Part shown: piece after piece, positions 17,481 through 26,663 of the stretch
Layout: the number at the start of each line of letters is the position of its first letter
Numbering within the stretch: position 1 is the stretch's first letter
Assembly (NCBI RefSeq): GCF_042643265.1
Contig: NZ_JBHRRZ010000014.1
Coordinates: forward strand, 112,398 to 176,397
DNA length: 64,000 nucleotides
Source of the DNA: Virgibacillus_O sediminis
GTDB lineage: Bacteria > Bacillota > Bacilli > Bacillales > Amphibacillaceae
Direction of reading: 5' to 3'
Program-made: the position numbers and the translations under genes
Notes under the pieces: generated by a model
What the model was told of the DNA's origin: nothing
Database searches by the model: none
The model's input: the letters and a program-made list of their open reading frames with translations, nothing else

Positions 17481-18215
17481 ATGGCTTATACATATGGTCG
17501 GATTATCTTAGGTCTGCTGCTTGTGCTGATTCTCAGCGGGTGTTTATATCCAGACAGCGAAAGGTCTGAGAACAAGCAGCCGAACGAGCAACAGCTTGCC
17601 ATTGTTCAAAATGCCATAGAAGAATTCAGAGAACAGAATAATGGGCTGCTGCCAATCAAAACCAAAGAAAATGATACACCGATTTTCCAAAAGTATTTGG
17701 TTGATTTTACCGCCCTGAAAGAGGCGAACGCCCTGTCGGAAATACCGCCTAACGCGTATGAAGGCGGAGGTTATTATCAATATACTCTTATCACTCCAGA
17801 GGACAATCCAAGAGTGAAATTGATTGACCTACGAAATACAGAATCAATCCGCAGTGTAAACGTACAGCTAAACGGCTATAGAAATGAGCATATCTACCCT
17901 CCTTATGGCAGGGAAATAGCAGAAGGTGTATACACCTTGGATTACGAGTCGCTGGGATATGATGCAATGCCTACAGTTGTTAGTCCTTTCTCTGGTGAGA
18001 ATCTTCCTATTGTGATGGATGTAGAGGGCCAGTTGTATATTGACTATCGAATAGATTTAAAAAATGCATTGGACAAGTATGAGCATAATTATTCAAAAGG
18101 AGATGATATTCGATGGCTGCTTGCCGAGAATACTCCTTTTGTACCTGCATACTCCCTTCCATATACCATTCAGGATGGAGAGCCGGCCTTTTTACTTGAG
18201 GAGGCAAATGAATAA
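17481..18215 (+). CDS. yphF: YphF-like lipoprotein
   Basis: A 244-residue exported protein. The N-terminus has a signal peptide ending in a lipobox LILSGC, so it is predicted to be lipidated at that cysteine and anchored on the outer face of the membrane. The mature part is rich in Asn, Glu and Tyr with no known catalytic motif. B. subtilis yphF lies just before spoIVA, as here. ATG 17481 is better spaced from AAAGGAGGC than the in-frame GTG at 17475. Function unknown. Confidence 0.85.
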   Translation: MAYTYGRIILGLLLVLILSGCLYPDSERSENKQPNEQQLAIVQNAIEEFREQNNGLLPIKTKENDTPIFQKYLVDFTALKEANALSEIPPNAYEGGGYYQYTLITPEDNPRVKLIDLRNTESIRSVNVQLNGYRNEHIYPPYGREIAEGVYTLDYESLGYDAMPTVVSPFSGENLPIVMDVEGQLYIDYRIDLKNALDKYEHNYSKGDDIRWLLAENTPFVPAYSLPYTIQDGEPAFLLEEANE

Positions 18216-18229
18216 AACCCTGCATATTA

Positions 18230-18262
18230 AAACCCTTGAAACATATATTGTTTCAAGGGTTT
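18230..18262 (+). terminator. Terminator after yphF
   Basis: A perfect 13-bp stem (18230-18242 with 18250-18262) with a seven-base loop, then ATTATTTT. Confidence 0.85.
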
Positions 18263-18304
18263 ATTATTTTCACCCTGTCTTTGCTCTTTTCCATCATAAT
18301 TAAG

Positions 18305-18334
18305 TCATAATGTGATAGGACAACATCATAGAAT
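18305..18334 (+). promoter_or_regulatory. Candidate sigma-E promoter of spoIVA
   Basis: TCATAAT (18305-18311) and CATAGAAT (18327-18334), 15 bases apart, match the sigma-E consensus KMATATT and CATACAHT at six of seven and seven of eight positions. spoIVA is a classic sigma-E gene. Confidence 0.6.
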
Positions 18335-18395
18335 TGTAATGTCAATTATTCGCAGATTATTTATATCGTTAGTACAAGGATCGGGAGGGGATCTT

Positions 18396-19874
18396 TTGGA
18401 GAAAATTGATATCTTTAAAGATATTTCCAAACGGACTAATGGAGATATTTATCTTGGTATAGTGGGTGCTGTCCGGACTGGTAAATCGACTTTTATTAAA
18501 AAATTCATGGAATTGGTAGTTTTGCCCAACATCGAAGAGGAGAGTGAGCGTGCAAGGGCGCATGACGAACTTCCGCAAAGCGCTGCTGGTAAGACGATTA
18601 TGACTACCGAACCAAAGTTCATTCCCAATCAAGCAGTATCTGTAAATGTAGAGGATGCCTTGGATGTTAATGTGCGCCTTGTTGATTGTGTAGGGTATGC
18701 AGTAGAAAGTGCCAAAGGTTTTGAGGATGAGAACGGTCCTAGAATGGTCCATACACCATGGTATGAAGACCCTATTCCATTTCATGATGCAGCGGAAATA
18801 GGAACCAGGAAGGTCATTCAAGAGCATTCCACTATTGGAGTAGTAGTTACTACAGATGGAAGTATTGGAGATATTCCGAGAGATGATTTTATTACGGCAG
18901 AAGCAAAAGTAGTGGATGAATTAAAAGAAGTGGGCAAGCCGTTTATTATGATTATAAATACCCTTAATCCCGGCAGTCATGAAACCGAACTGCTGCGTCA
19001 GGACCTTTCCGAGAAATATGATATACCAGTAGTGGCTGTTAGTATTGAATCTATGACAGAGCATGATGTTTATAGAGTGTTAAGGGAAGCCCTGTATGAA
19101 TTTCCTGTTTTGGAAGTGAATGTCAACCTTCCAAGCTGGGTAATGGTACTCAAAGAAAATCATTGGCTCAGACGGAATTATCAAGACGCCATCCAGACTA
19201 CTGTGAAAAATATAAGAAGGCTGAGAGATGTGGATCAGATTGTTACAGATTTTTCCGAATACGACTACATCGACCAAGCAAATATAGCTGGTATGGAAAT
19301 GGGTGAAGGAGTCGCTGAGATTGACCTGCATGCACCGGACCACTTGTATGACCAAGTGTTAAAGGAAATCGTCGGGGAAGAAATACGGGGGAAAGATCAT
19401 TTGTTGGAATTAATGCAGGACTTCTCCCATGCCAAGAGGGAATATGATCAGGTCTCAGGGGCGTTGCAAATGGTGAAGCAGACAGGGTACGGCATAGCTG
19501 CACCCTCCTTGGAAGATATGATCCTGGATGAGCCGGAAATCATCCGTCAGGGATCTCGGTTCGGAGTCAAATTGAAAGCAGTGGCCCCCTCCATTCATAT
19601 GATCAAAGTAGAAGTGGAGTCGGAATTCTCCCCAATTATAGGAACGGAAAAGCAGAGTGAAGAGCTTGTCCGTTATCTAATGCAGGATTTTGAAGAGGAT
19701 CCGCTTTCCATTTGGGAATCAGATATTTTCGGAAGATCACTGAGTTCCATCGTCAGGGAAGGTATTCAAGGTAAAATATCATTGATGCCTGAAAATGCCA
19801 GATATAAACTGAAAGATACTCTAGAACGGATCATCAATGAAGGATCAGGCGGTCTTATAGCGATTATTCTTTAG
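18396..19874 (+). CDS. spoIVA: SpoIVA, spore coat morphogenetic ATPase
   Basis: A 492-residue protein, the same length as in B. subtilis. The Walker A motif GAVRTGKST is at residues 24-32 with Lys30; DCVGYAV forms the Walker B-like segment. SpoIVA polymerises on the forespore surface using ATP and is the base layer on which the coat is built; the C-terminal part interacts with SpoVM and SpoVID. It starts with TTG at 18396, eight bases after a GGGAGGGG site and reading MEKIDIFKDI as in other species; upstream in-frame ATGs lack a site. Single-gene unit. Confidence 0.97.
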   Translation: MEKIDIFKDISKRTNGDIYLGIVGAVRTGKSTFIKKFMELVVLPNIEEESERARAHDELPQSAAGKTIMTTEPKFIPNQAVSVNVEDALDVNVRLVDCVGYAVESAKGFEDENGPRMVHTPWYEDPIPFHDAAEIGTRKVIQEHSTIGVVVTTDGSIGDIPRDDFITAEAKVVDELKEVGKPFIMIINTLNPGSHETELLRQDLSEKYDIPVVAVSIESMTEHDVYRVLREALYEFPVLEVNVNLPSWVMVLKENHWLRRNYQDAIQTTVKNIRRLRDVDQIVTDFSEYDYIDQANIAGMEMGEGVAEIDLHAPDHLYDQVLKEIVGEEIRGKDHLLELMQDFSHAKREYDQVSGALQMVKQTGYGIAAPSLEDMILDEPEIIRQGSRFGVKLKAVAPSIHMIKVEVESEFSPIIGTEKQSEELVRYLMQDFEEDPLSIWESDIFGRSLSSIVREGIQGKISLMPENARYKLKDTLERIINEGSGGLIAIIL

Positions 19875-19897
19875 CAGCTGATACAGCTGCTTTTTTG
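19873..19897 (+). terminator. Terminator after spoIVA
   Basis: An eight-bp stem AGCAGCTG with CAGCTGCT and a three-base loop, followed by TTTTTGTT; it overlaps the spoIVA stop codon. Confidence 0.8.
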
Positions 19898-20260
19898 TTG
19901 CTATGAAAAACAGTTATCCTTAACCCTGCTTATAGTCTATAGGAATACGATCAAAACTGCGGGAGTATTATAAAAATTCCCGTAAATATACGAACTGCTG
20001 TAGGTTGACAGGACAAGTTTTCATTGAATTTTCAATAAAAAAGTCCATTTTTGGCTGAATGGAATTGCGTTTTTAATAAATATGGTAAAAATGGGTACTT
20101 ATTGTTGAATTTTGCTGCAATCTCAGTTAAGATAAGCCTTGTCATCTAATGAGTTAGGTGATAACTTAGTATAAAAGCTGACAAATTGGTAAACAAATGT
20201 TGGTAACCATCTATTTGTTCCAAAGTAGTCGATTGAAGTAATTGGGAGGAGGTGAATGTC
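19898..20260 (+). other. hbs upstream region, about 360 bases without a gene
   Basis: AT-rich spacer that must hold the hbs promoters. TTGACA at 20005 and TTGTCA at 20139 are possible -35 boxes; the second has a 17-base spacer to TAACTT. Neither has a strong -10. No ORF with a ribosome site is seen. Confidence 0.4.
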
Positions 20261-20533
20261 ATGAACAAAACAGATTTAGTAAATGCTGTAGCCGAAAAGA
20301 GCGATCTTTCCAAGAAAGAGGCAACTAAAGCAGTTGATGCAGTTTTTGATTCTGTCATGGATTCCCTTAAAAACGGTGAAAAAGTACAATTAATCGGTTT
20401 TGGTAACTTTGAAGTGCGTGAGCGTTCAGCTCGAAAAGGCCGCAATCCGCAAACAGGAGAAGAAATTGAGATTCCTGCAAGCAAAGTTCCTGCCTTCAAA
20501 CCAGGTAAAGCCCTTAAGGACAGTGTTAAATAA
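20261..20533 (+). CDS. hbs: DNA-binding protein HU (HBsu)
   Basis: A 90-residue histone-like protein that bends and compacts DNA as a dimer. The DNA-binding arm shows GRNPQTGEEIEIPAS and the body has FGNFEVRERSARK; the N-terminus MNKTDLVNAVA is that of Bacillus HBsu. The ATG at 20261 follows a strong GGGAGGAGGTG site; the in-frame GTG at 20252 is within that site. Strong terminator downstream, so it is its own unit. Essential in B. subtilis. Confidence 0.98.
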   Translation: MNKTDLVNAVAEKSDLSKKEATKAVDAVFDSVMDSLKNGEKVQLIGFGNFEVRERSARKGRNPQTGEEIEIPASKVPAFKPGKALKDSVK

Positions 20534-20547
20534 TCTACATAGGGCTT

Positions 20548-20578
20548 AAAAAGGGGTGCGTATGCGCGCCCTTTTTTT
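20548..20578 (+). terminator. Terminator after hbs
   Basis: AAAAAGGG pairs with CCCTTTTT around an inner GCG/CGC pair, with seven T at the end. Confidence 0.85.
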
Positions 20579-20644
20579 ATGCGTTTATTGACATAGAAGA
20601 AGAAATCGACGATATTTAAAGTAAATGGTTACAGGAGGCTTATC

Positions 20645-20866
20645 ATGGATAATTCAAATCTTAAATCGGATTTCTTTGTAATAAAAGCGTTGGAAGACGG
20701 AGTGAATGTGATTGGGCTCACCAGGGGCAGCAATACGAAATTCCACCATTCGGAAAAATTGGATAAGGATGAAGTGATGATTGCCCAATTTACGGAACAT
20801 ACCTCCGCTGTAAAAGTGAGGGGCAAAGCAATCATTCAAACAAGCCATGGAGAATTGGAAAACTAG
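20645..20866 (+). CDS. mtrB: Trp RNA-binding attenuation protein (TRAP)
   Basis: A 73-residue protein closely matching TRAP: DGVNVIGLTRG, FHHSEKLDK and IAQFTEHTSAVKVRGKA are all present. TRAP forms an 11-subunit ring that binds tryptophan and wraps trp leader RNA bearing repeated GAG/UAG triplets, which stops trp expression. In B. subtilis it follows folE (mtrA) in one operon; here it comes straight after hbs and folE is missing. The trp genes are also not in the aro cluster of this window. The start has a perfect AGGAGG site. Confidence 0.97.
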   Translation: MDNSNLKSDFFVIKALEDGVNVIGLTRGSNTKFHHSEKLDKDEVMIAQFTEHTSAVKVRGKAIIQTSHGELEN

Positions 20867-20932
20867 AGAGTTGAGATGCTGAACTTCCTTCTTCATATTG
20901 AAAATGTTTGTTATCGATCCCCCTTGAACTTA

Positions 20933-20941
20933 TGCTATAAT
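20933..20941 (+). promoter_or_regulatory. Extended -10 promoter before hepS
   Basis: TGCTATAAT gives an extended -10 box; no good -35 stands 17 bases upstream. 46 bases to the hepS start. Confidence 0.5.
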
Positions 20942-20987
20942 AACTACAGCGATTACGGATTTGATGAAAGGGCCCAGGTGATTTATT

Positions 20988-21761
20988 TTGGAAACATCTA
21001 GTATAGACATTCGGCCTTACAAGGCACAAATAGAAAACAAGATCCAGCATGCCTTTCTGGACAAATATATACCTAAGCCCGTCATTGACGATGAAAAACT
21101 TAAGATATTAGTGGCAATTCTAAATAACTCAGGGGGTTCCGATAGACAGAAACAGCGGTATGTTCTAACTGCCATGTTAGCTCAAACGGCGTTGGATACC
21201 CATGACACCGTTCCAGCCTATAATATGGAAAATGGGTGGAGTATTGGCAATCAGCTGAAAGTGCTAGCAGGCGATTATTATAGCGGTCTATACTATCTCC
21301 TCCTATCAGAAATAGATGATTTTGAATTTATACATATTCTTGCATCAGCCATAAAAGAAGTGAACGAGGTAAAGATGCAGCTCTACTATACGGAAGAAGG
21401 TACTTTTAATGACCTCATGAAAATGAGGGAAGAAGTAGAATCCCTTATCATTCGCCATATTGCCGAGTTTTTGGGCGATCCTTTTCCTGTGTATATTGCC
21501 GGCAAATGGCTGGTGACTCATAAATTGCTCCAGAACATGAACAGTTTGAAACAAACAGGAGAGTTATCCATTACGGATGTCTGGATGGGCCAGGCTGTCA
21601 ATTTACTGGAGGTTCCTTTTTCCCATGCAGCGAATGAGACCGTACAGGAGAACCTACTGCAACTGGAAAGGTTATCAGAGGGGATACCTGAGCCGCACCA
21701 GCTTTATAAAGAGTATCTTCTAGCAGTTGTTAATATGCATAATTATAATAAAGCTCGGTAA
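20988..21761 (+). CDS. hepS: Heptaprenyl diphosphate synthase component I
   Basis: A 257-residue protein, the small non-catalytic partner of HepT. It lacks the Asp-rich motifs of prenyl transferases; the helical segments RQKQRYVLTAMLAQTALDTHD and a central GDYYSGLYY are typical of the component I family. The HepS-HepT heterodimer makes the C35 chain used for menaquinone-7. TTG at 20988 is the likely start, with CAGGTGAT upstream. It opens the hepS-menH-hepT-ndk run with gaps of 16-73 bases. Confidence 0.92.
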   Translation: METSSIDIRPYKAQIENKIQHAFLDKYIPKPVIDDEKLKILVAILNNSGGSDRQKQRYVLTAMLAQTALDTHDTVPAYNMENGWSIGNQLKVLAGDYYSGLYYLLLSEIDDFEFIHILASAIKEVNEVKMQLYYTEEGTFNDLMKMREEVESLIIRHIAEFLGDPFPVYIAGKWLVTHKLLQNMNSLKQTGELSITDVWMGQAVNLLEVPFSHAANETVQENLLQLERLSEGIPEPHQLYKEYLLAVVNMHNYNKAR

Positions 21762-21777
21762 CGGAGGAAAAATAATC

Positions 21778-22482
21778 ATGTCAGAACGCTCAAAAGAAGA
21801 ACGTGTGCATCATGTATTTGAAAAAATATATACCAAATACGATTCCATGAATTCTATCATCTCTTTCCAGAGGCATAAATCCTGGCGGAAAGATGTGATG
21901 AAAAAGATGAAAGTCAGAGAAGGGGCGTCAGCTCTGGATGTATGCTGTGGCACAGGCGACTGGGCCATATCCCTGGCGGAGGCTGTAGGTGAGAACGGGA
22001 AGGTAGTAGGATTGGATTTCAGTCAGAATATGCTGTCAGTAGCGAAAGAAAAGAAAGAACGTTCCTCCCTGGATCAACTAGAATTAGTGCACGGAAATGC
22101 AATGGAACTACCCTTTGCTGATAATTCATTTGATTATGTGACGATAGGTTTTGGATTGCGCAATGTGCCCGACTATATGACAGTTCTTAAAGAGATGTAT
22201 CGTGTAGTAAGACCCGGGGGGCTCGTAGTGTGTCTTGAGACTTCACAGCCTACTCTTATTGGATATCGGCAACTATATTACTTTTATTTTCGGTTCATTA
22301 TGCCGGCAATTGGCAGGCTCATGGCGAAGAGCTACAAAGAATATGCTTGGCTAAACGAATCGGCAAGGAACTTTCCGGATAAGGATACGTTAAAGCGTAT
22401 GTTCTACAATGCGGGTTTTTCAACGGTCCATGTAAAAAGCTATACGGGTGGAGTAGCTGCCATGCATATGGGAATTAAATAA
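21778..22482 (+). CDS. menH: Demethylmenaquinone methyltransferase
   Basis: A 234-residue class I methyltransferase of the UbiE/MenG family. The SAM motif is LDVCCGTGDWA near residue 57; GNAMELPFADNSFD and GFGLRNVPD are signature segments. It does the last step of menaquinone synthesis, methylating demethylmenaquinone with SAM. ATG 21778 follows a GGAGG site at 21763. It sits between the two subunit genes of heptaprenyl diphosphate synthase, so the whole side-chain and methylation route is one operon. Confidence 0.96.
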   Translation: MSERSKEERVHHVFEKIYTKYDSMNSIISFQRHKSWRKDVMKKMKVREGASALDVCCGTGDWAISLAEAVGENGKVVGLDFSQNMLSVAKEKKERSSLDQLELVHGNAMELPFADNSFDYVTIGFGLRNVPDYMTVLKEMYRVVRPGGLVVCLETSQPTLIGYRQLYYFYFRFIMPAIGRLMAKSYKEYAWLNESARNFPDKDTLKRMFYNAGFSTVHVKSYTGGVAAMHMGIK

Positions 22483-22509
22483 TAATGGTTTTAAAATAAG
22501 GTGACACAG

Positions 22510-23481
22510 ATGAAAATAGCTAAAATTTATGGATATTTAAAAAAAGATTTGGACATCGTCGAAGACTCGCTGAATAAAGTCATTCAAGCCGAGCATCCTG
22601 TGCTGCGTGAGACCTCGACACATTTATTGGAGGCAGGAGGAAAAAGAATCCGTCCTGTCTTTGTTGTACTAGCAGGCCACATGGGTAACTATGACCTTGA
22701 ACGGGTGAAAAAGGCAGCTGTATCTCTGGAACTGATTCATATGGCTACACTTGTCCATGATGATGTGATCGATGACGCTGCATTGAGAAGGGGAGAACCT
22801 ACAATCAAAAGCCTTTATGATAACCGGGTCGCTATGTACACCGGTGATTATATACTTGCCCGTGCACTAGAAGAAATAACTACTATTAAACAGGCTAATG
22901 TCCATCGCCTGCTGGCAAAAACGATAGTAGAGGTAAGTATAGGTGAAATTGAGCAGATAAAGGATAAATACAACTGGGATCAGAACCTCAGAGACTATCT
23001 GAGAAGGATCAAACGGAAAACGGCCCTATTGATCGCTACAAGCTGCAAACTGGGCGGGCTGGTAAGCGGACTTGACGAAAAAAAGGCGAAAAAGTTATAT
23101 CAGTATGGTTATTATATAGGGATGTCCTACCAGATCATCGATGATATTCTTGATTTCACCTCTACAGAGCAGGAATTAGGCAAACCAGTCGGGAATGATC
23201 TTCTTCAAGGCAACATTACTCTGCCTGTTTTATTTGCAATGGAGGACGTAAAGTTCCGCCAATTGATTCGAGAAACATTCCAGGAACCCGAGAAAGTCAA
23301 GAAAGAAGAGATGAACAACCTGATCACAGCTCTCAAACAATCAGATGCAGTCGAACGTTCCTATCAATTAAGCGAGATATATTTACAAAAAGCTTTGAAA
23401 TCTGTCAGCAGTCTGCCGGACAATCAGGCTAAGCGTACATTAGAGGACATTGCTAAATATATTGGGAAGAGACGCTCTTAG
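22510..23481 (+). CDS. hepT: Heptaprenyl diphosphate synthase component II
   Basis: A 323-residue trans-prenyl transferase, the catalytic partner of HepS. Both Asp-rich motifs are visible: DDVIDDAALRRG near residue 80 and DDILDF near residue 210, with GGKRIRP before the first. It extends farnesyl diphosphate to C35 for menaquinone. ATG 22510 is preferred over the in-frame GTG at 22501: AAGGTG lies seven bases before it and the product then aligns with B. subtilis HepT. Confidence 0.96.
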   Translation: MKIAKIYGYLKKDLDIVEDSLNKVIQAEHPVLRETSTHLLEAGGKRIRPVFVVLAGHMGNYDLERVKKAAVSLELIHMATLVHDDVIDDAALRRGEPTIKSLYDNRVAMYTGDYILARALEEITTIKQANVHRLLAKTIVEVSIGEIEQIKDKYNWDQNLRDYLRRIKRKTALLIATSCKLGGLVSGLDEKKAKKLYQYGYYIGMSYQIIDDILDFTSTEQELGKPVGNDLLQGNITLPVLFAMEDVKFRQLIRETFQEPEKVKKEEMNNLITALKQSDAVERSYQLSEIYLQKALKSVSSLPDNQAKRTLEDIAKYIGKRRS

Positions 23482-23555
23482 AATAATTGTTATTTTTTGT
23501 GAACTTTGATAGAATGATATCGGTTACAAAAAATACATATATGTGGGGTGCGAGA

Positions 23556-24002
23556 ATGGAAAAGACTTTTTTGATGATCAAACCAGATGGCGTTCAGCGT
23601 AATCTAATAGGGGGAATTGTGGCAAGGTTCGAGGCAAAGGGATTTAAACTTGTCGGCGCCAAGCTGATGACCATCTCTGACGAACTTGCCGAAAAGCACT
23701 ATGGGGAACACAAGGACAAGCCATTTTTTGGAGAACTGGTAGATTTCATTACTTCCGGGCCGGTTTTTGCTATGGTATGGGAGGGTGAAGATGTCATTCT
23801 GACAGCCCGGGCCATGATGGGCAAAACGAATCCGAAAGAGGCTGCTTCCGGTACGGTGAGAGGAGATTATGGTTTAACTGTCGGGAAAAACATCATCCAT
23901 GGTTCTGACTCAGCAGAAAGTGCTGAAAGGGAGATTGGTCTGTTCTTTGATAGAGAAGAGATCCTCTCTTATTCAAAGCATGACAGTGAGTGGATTTATT
24001 AA
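23556..24002 (+). CDS. ndk: Nucleoside diphosphate kinase
   Basis: A 148-residue kinase that equalises nucleoside triphosphate pools. The catalytic histidine is in NIIHGSDS near residue 115; KPDGVQRN at the start and MVWEGEDV are family hallmarks. ATG 23556 follows GGGGTG. An upstream in-frame start at 23487 has no ribosome site. The gene after ndk in B. subtilis, cheR, is not present here. Confidence 0.97.
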   Translation: MEKTFLMIKPDGVQRNLIGGIVARFEAKGFKLVGAKLMTISDELAEKHYGEHKDKPFFGELVDFITSGPVFAMVWEGEDVILTARAMMGKTNPKEAASGTVRGDYGLTVGKNIIHGSDSAESAEREIGLFFDREEILSYSKHDSEWIY

Positions 24003-24007
24003 TGTTG

Positions 24008-24040
24008 AGCCCCTCTGCAGCCGCAGAGGGGCTTATTCGT
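24008..24040 (+). terminator. Strong hairpin after ndk
   Basis: An 11-bp GC-rich stem (24008-24018 with 24023-24033) and a four-base loop. The T-run is broken (TATTCGTT), so termination may be partial. Confidence 0.7.
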
Positions 24041-24132
24041 TGTATGGCAAATCAAGGGCTCCTAGATGTTCTTTCAATAATCATAAGATGAAATGGATTT
24101 GCACCTCTTTTAAAATGTATAATCATTAAACG

Positions 24133-24174
24133 AAAATAGTTAAGTGCCCTGCAAGGATGCTCTTAACTATTTTA
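24133..24174. terminator. Second hairpin in the ndk-aroC gap
   Basis: A 12-bp stem AAAATAGTTAAG with CTTAACTATTTT encloses a smaller CCT/AGG stem. AT-rich arms make it terminator-like on both strands. The rest of this 419-base gap shows no gene and no remnant of cheR. Confidence 0.5.
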
Positions 24175-24374
24175 CTAGTCAGGCGAAAGGTTGATTTTAG
24201 CTAGTTCGGTTAAAAGGCAGGCCCTATTTTATTCCGTTCCTTAAAAAGCAAACAAAGGCCAAGTGCTGTGCGCATTCCTAACTGGAAGAATATTGGAGTT
24301 TTGCTGTATATTGGATAAGTAAGGTAGAATTAATCAATCTTTTCGCAACTTTTCACCAAAATGTTACATAAATA

Positions 24375-24383
24375 TGTTATAGT
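24375..24383 (+). promoter_or_regulatory. Extended -10 promoter of the aro operon
   Basis: TGTTATAGT, an extended -10 box, 38 bases before aroC. I see no GAG/UAG triplet array for TRAP between it and the start codon. Confidence 0.45.
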
Positions 24384-24421
24384 TATGAGAAAAATTAATT
24401 GTTGAAAAGGGGAATCATTCA

Positions 24422-25591
24422 TTGCGTTATTTAACTGCAGGAGAATCGCATGGGAAACAACTTACTACCATTATAGAGGGGCTGCCGGCCAGAATGCCTC
24501 TATTGAAGGAAGATATCAACCATTCCTTGCTTCGCCGGCAAAAAGGGCACGGCCGAGGAAAAAGAATGCAAATTGAAAAAGATCTGGCAGAAATTACAAG
24601 TGGTGTGCGCCACGGCTATACACTGGGTTCACCTATATCTTTGGTTATACATAATGATGATTTCAAGCATTGGACGGATATTATGGGTGAAGATCCGATG
24701 GACGATGAATCCAAGATGCGAAGGGTTGTTACTAAACCACGGCCTGGCCATGCAGATTTAAATGGTGCTTTAAAATACGGGCATAGGGATATGCGGAACG
24801 TACTGGAGCGTTCTTCTGCAAGGGAAACTGCGGCAAGAGTGGCTGCCGGTGCAGTAGCTAAGACTTTACTGAAACATTTGGGTATAGAAGTATGTGGTTT
24901 CGTTAAAGAGATTGCTGGAATAAGAGCCGAAGAAATGACTTCATTAACCATGGAGGAGAAGCAACACGCCTCTGAAAACTCCCCTGTGAGGGTTCTGGAT
25001 AAAAATGTGGAAAAAGAAATGATGGATGCCATCGATGCTGCCAAAAAAGAAGGAGATTCCATAGGCGGTGTCACCGAAGTCTATGTGGAAGGAATGCCAG
25101 CCGGTATAGGGTCCTATGTCCATTATGACCGCAAGCTTGACAGCAGAATTGCCGGCAGTGTGGTGAGTATCAATGCCTATAAGGGTGTAGAGTTCGGGAT
25201 AGGATTCGAAGCAGCCAGGGAGAACGGAAGCAAGGTCCATGATGAAATTGCATGGGATAAAGACCAGGGGTATTACCGTACATCCAATCGGTTAGGGGGA
25301 TTCGAAGGCGGCATGACAACAGGTATGCCGATTGTCGTCAGGGGAGTTATGAAGCCGATTCCTACCTTGATGCTCAAACCCCTGCAAAGTGTGGATATTG
25401 AAACAAAAGAGCCTTTTAAGGCCACGGTAGAAAGGTCGGATGCCTGCGCTGTGCCTGCAGCATCTGTTGTTATGGAGCATGTTGTAGCATTTGAATTGGC
25501 GAAAGCAATTCTGGAACAATTCCCGCATGATCAATTTCCTAAACTGCAGAAGGCCATCGAAGACTATCGGGAAGAAATCAGGTGCTTCTAG
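24422..25591 (+). CDS. aroC: Chorismate synthase
   Basis: A 389-residue enzyme for the last shikimate step, conversion of EPSP to chorismate with reduced FMN. Signature segments GESHGK (residues 7-12), ERSSARETAARVAAG and RSDACAVPAA are present. It starts with TTG at 24422, about nine bases after AAAGGGGAA. First gene of aroC-aroB-aroH-tyrA-aroA; its stop codon shares its last base with the aroB start. In B. subtilis this gene is called aroF. Confidence 0.97.
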   Translation: MRYLTAGESHGKQLTTIIEGLPARMPLLKEDINHSLLRRQKGHGRGKRMQIEKDLAEITSGVRHGYTLGSPISLVIHNDDFKHWTDIMGEDPMDDESKMRRVVTKPRPGHADLNGALKYGHRDMRNVLERSSARETAARVAAGAVAKTLLKHLGIEVCGFVKEIAGIRAEEMTSLTMEEKQHASENSPVRVLDKNVEKEMMDAIDAAKKEGDSIGGVTEVYVEGMPAGIGSYVHYDRKLDSRIAGSVVSINAYKGVEFGIGFEAARENGSKVHDEIAWDKDQGYYRTSNRLGGFEGGMTTGMPIVVRGVMKPIPTLMLKPLQSVDIETKEPFKATVERSDACAVPAASVVMEHVVAFELAKAILEQFPHDQFPKLQKAIEDYREEIRCF

Positions 25592-26658
25592 TGAAGGAAA
25601 TGAAAGTACAAGCAAGTTCTCATTCATATCCCATCTATGTCGGCGAGAATCTTCGCTTTCAGGTAGGACGTCTTTTAAAAGAAGAATACTCTTCCATTAT
25701 GGTTGTCTCCGACGAAACAGTTGGAGAGCTTTATTTGGAAGATATTCTTGCAAGCATTAATCATAGCCACCTGTATTATACCCTGGTGCCAGCCGGGGAA
25801 GAATCCAAAAATATTGATCAGTTCTATCAGCTGCACAGTAAAGCGATGGAATTCGGATTGGACCGCCGCTCTTTAATCATTGCACTGGGCGGCGGAGTCA
25901 TTGGAGACTTGGCAGGATTTGTGGCAGCAACTTATATGCGTGGAATTGATTACATCCAAGTTCCTACTACAATCCTTGCACATGACAGCAGTGTAGGTGG
26001 AAAAGTTGCTGTCAACCATCATATGGGAAAAAATATGATAGGAAACTTCTATCCGCCTAAAGCTGTCATCTATGATGTTCAGACCTTGGAATCTCTCAGT
26101 GGGAAGGAAGTCCGTTCAGGATATGCTGAACTGGTGAAAGAAGCATTCATTGGGGATGAAAAGTTTCTGGAGGAACTTTTCAGTATCAAGCTGGGGGACC
26201 TTAGCAGCACACAGCTGACTGAACATTTGTACAATGGAATCAAAGTGAAAGCAGCTATTGTAGAGGCAGATGAAAAAGAAGCGGGTATACGAAAATACCT
26301 TAACCTTGGCCATACACTTGGCCATGCACTTGAAGCGGAGAATGGCTACGGCAAGATAGCTCATGGAGAGGCAGTGGCTGTTGGTATGTTATTCGCATTA
26401 TTCATCAGTGAACAGGTATATGGCAGATCGCTGCCATACCAACAGCTATTGGAGTGGCTTCATACTAACGGATATCCGTTGCAGGTTGGCGAAACCTCGC
26501 CGGAAGCATTAATTGAACGGATGAAATCAGATAAAAAGAACATAGGAAACAATATACAGATGATTCTTCTTCGGGGCACAGGCGACCTCACCACGGAGGA
26601 GGTTCCTGAACAAGAACTAAAAGAATACTTAAAAACTTTTATAGGAAAGCTGGTGTGA
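25591..26658 (+). CDS. aroB: 3-dehydroquinate synthase
   Basis: A 355-residue NAD- and metal-dependent enzyme that closes DAHP to 3-dehydroquinate. GGGVIGDLAGF (about residues 100-110) binds NAD, and the metal-site histidines are in NLGHTLGHALE. The GTG at 25591 was taken because CAGGTG lies at a normal distance; the ATG at 25600 sits right against AAGGAA. It overlaps aroC by one base and ends six bases before the aroH start. Confidence 0.96.
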   Translation: MKEMKVQASSHSYPIYVGENLRFQVGRLLKEEYSSIMVVSDETVGELYLEDILASINHSHLYYTLVPAGEESKNIDQFYQLHSKAMEFGLDRRSLIIALGGGVIGDLAGFVAATYMRGIDYIQVPTTILAHDSSVGGKVAVNHHMGKNMIGNFYPPKAVIYDVQTLESLSGKEVRSGYAELVKEAFIGDEKFLEELFSIKLGDLSSTQLTEHLYNGIKVKAAIVEADEKEAGIRKYLNLGHTLGHALEAENGYGKIAHGEAVAVGMLFALFISEQVYGRSLPYQQLLEWLHTNGYPLQVGETSPEALIERMKSDKKNIGNNIQMILLRGTGDLTTEEVPEQELKEYLKTFIGKLV

Positions 26659-26663
26659 ATTAC

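Noticed and set aside
24300..24421. TRAP binding array before aroC
   Set aside because: No run of regularly spaced GAG/UAG triplets is present in the leader.
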